Program-made: the position numbers and the translations under genes
Notes under the pieces: model-generated
What the model was told of the DNA's origin: nothing
The model's database searches: none
The model's input: only the letters and a program-made list of their open reading frames with translations
Part shown: positions 6,478 to 7,034 of the stretch, piece after piece
Position numbering within the stretch: position 1 is the first letter of the stretch
How the letters are laid out: the number at the start of each line of letters is the position of its first letter
DNA from: UBA3496 sp964558115
Lineage (GTDB): Bacteria > UBA8248
Assembly: GCA_964558115.1 (NCBI GenBank)
Contig: CAZLCI010000079.1
Location: 1-7,034, forward strand
Length of the DNA: 7,034 bases
Direction: 5' to 3'

Positions 6478-7034
6478 TTCTTTGCCTTTATCAATTGGAT
6501 TCCGCGTTTAGCATCAGGATAATAAGGATTAGTTTTTAAAGCATCTTGGAAATATTTCTTGGCTTCTTTTGTTTTTTTCAATTTTAAAGAAACGTATCCC
6601 AAACCAGTTAGTGCGTCTAAGGAAAAAGGATTTTTTTGTATGACTTTCTGGAATTGTTTTTCTGCTTTTTCTGTATTTCCAATTCGGAAATAAGCCCAGG
6701 CAAGAGTTGATTTCGCACTATACCGTATAGGCCATTTTCTTTTTGTCCCAGGTAGTAAAATCATTTCTGTTATTGGTTTTAGAGTTTTAGGTTCAAGGCT
6801 AGCAGCTTTTATAAGTCCAGGGATAGATTTTTTGTATTTCTTAAGTCGAAATAAAGCAAAAGACAATCCTCTTTTTGCATTAGGATTTGAACCACCAGAT
6901 TCAATATATTGATTGAATCTTTCTAATGCTTCTTTATTTTTCCTTGAGAAGTACAGAGCCCAACCCATTGCGTTGTATGCTTCTTTTACTTTTTCAGAGT
7001 CTAATTTTAATTCGTCGAATTTTGGATGTATGTA
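6474..7034 (-). CDS. Tetratricopeptide-repeat protein (5' partial)
   Basis: The frame is open from the right edge of the window to a TGA at 6474-6476, giving 186 visible residues. An ATG at 6968 exists, but the frame continues upstream through YIHPKFDELKLDSEKVKEAY without a stop, and that ATG falls inside a helix of a TPR unit. The protein therefore almost certainly begins outside the window. At least four TPR units are visible: around AMGWALYFSRKNKEALERFN, GLSFALFRLKKYKKSIPGLI, TLAWAYFRIGNTEKAEKQFQ and GLGYVSLKLKKTKEAKKYFQ. They have the usual small/large residue pattern and the NP turn between units. The second and third units are separated by a longer insert containing a PGTKRKWP segment. 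TPR proteins are scaffolds that bind peptides or partners, so it may organise the enzymes of the operon or recognise their substrate (inference). Whether a signal peptide or further domains precede it cannot be seen. It overlaps the PqqD-like gene by 4 nt (GTGA). Confidence 0.85.
   Translation of the reverse strand, partial: YIHPKFDELKLDSEKVKEAYNAMGWALYFSRKNKEALERFNQYIESGGSNPNAKRGLSFALFRLKKYKKSIPGLIKAASLEPKTLKPITEMILLPGTKRKWPIRYSAKSTLAWAYFRIGNTEKAEKQFQKVIQKNPFSLDALTGLGYVSLKLKKTKEAKKYFQDALKTNPYYPDAKRGIQLIKAKK
6485..6489 (-). promoter_or_regulatory. Ribosome binding site for the PqqD-like gene
   Basis: On the minus strand AAAGG sits 7 nt before the GTG at 6477, within the last codons of the TPR gene. 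It supports the GTG start and re-initiation at the GTGA overlap. Confidence 0.6.

Noticed and set aside
6245..6539. Two overlapping plus-strand open frames (62-64 codons) that could be small peptides or RiPP precursors near the PqqD-like gene
   Set aside because: Both are antisense to the PqqD-like and TPR genes, overlap each other in different frames and show no leader/core pattern. They look like shadows.
6474..6968. TPR gene starting at the ATG at 6968
   Set aside because: The frame stays open to the window edge, and the ATG falls inside a TPR helix, so the gene is 5' truncated by the window instead of starting there.

Overview
The window is AT-rich bacterial DNA (roughly mid-30s % GC by eye). 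It has lysine-, serine- and isoleucine-rich proteins, frequent TTG/GTG starts and purine-rich Shine-Dalgarno sites. The genes point to a Gram-negative bacterium: a CPXCG zinc-ribbon protein, a TPR protein and a PqqD-family protein. A low-GC proteobacterium or a Leptospira-like spirochaete would both fit. No gene here is diagnostic, so the organism is left open.

The left edge (1-1028, plus strand) holds the 3' part of a multi-pass membrane protein that enters from outside the window. After a 32-nt gap comes a 63-residue CPXCG cysteine-rich protein starting at a TTG with a good AAGGG site. This short plus-strand unit converges on a long minus-strand operon. The two stop codons are 16 bp apart, and the junction carries a perfect 22-bp palindrome that probably terminates the minus-strand operon.

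The rest (1045-7034, minus strand) is one tightly packed operon. In transcription order it is: a TPR protein (5' end outside the window); a small PqqD-like protein; a 715-residue protein with two complete ATP-grasp modules; a PLP-dependent decarboxylase of the ornithine/DAP/arginine decarboxylase fold type III; and a fusion of a urea-transporter-like membrane domain with a C-terminal Sir2 NAD-dependent deacylase. Every junction overlaps, by 4, 20, 8 and 11 nt, so the products are probably translationally coupled and made together.

The gene set looks like a biosynthetic or modification pathway that I cannot match to a characterised system. A plausible reading (inference) is this. The double ATP-grasp enzyme forms one or two amide bonds between carboxylates and amines. 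The PqqD-like protein presents a peptide or carrier. The decarboxylase makes or trims an amino-acid-derived amine. The membrane-tethered Sir2 removes an acyl group or otherwise uses NAD next to a channel for a small neutral solute. No radical-SAM enzyme, precursor peptide, NRPS or NIS synthetase is present in the window. The promoter and any precursor gene would lie beyond the right edge. The urea-transporter/Sir2 fusion and the cluster as a whole are the most noteworthy points. No tRNA, rRNA, CRISPR array or insertion sequence was seen.
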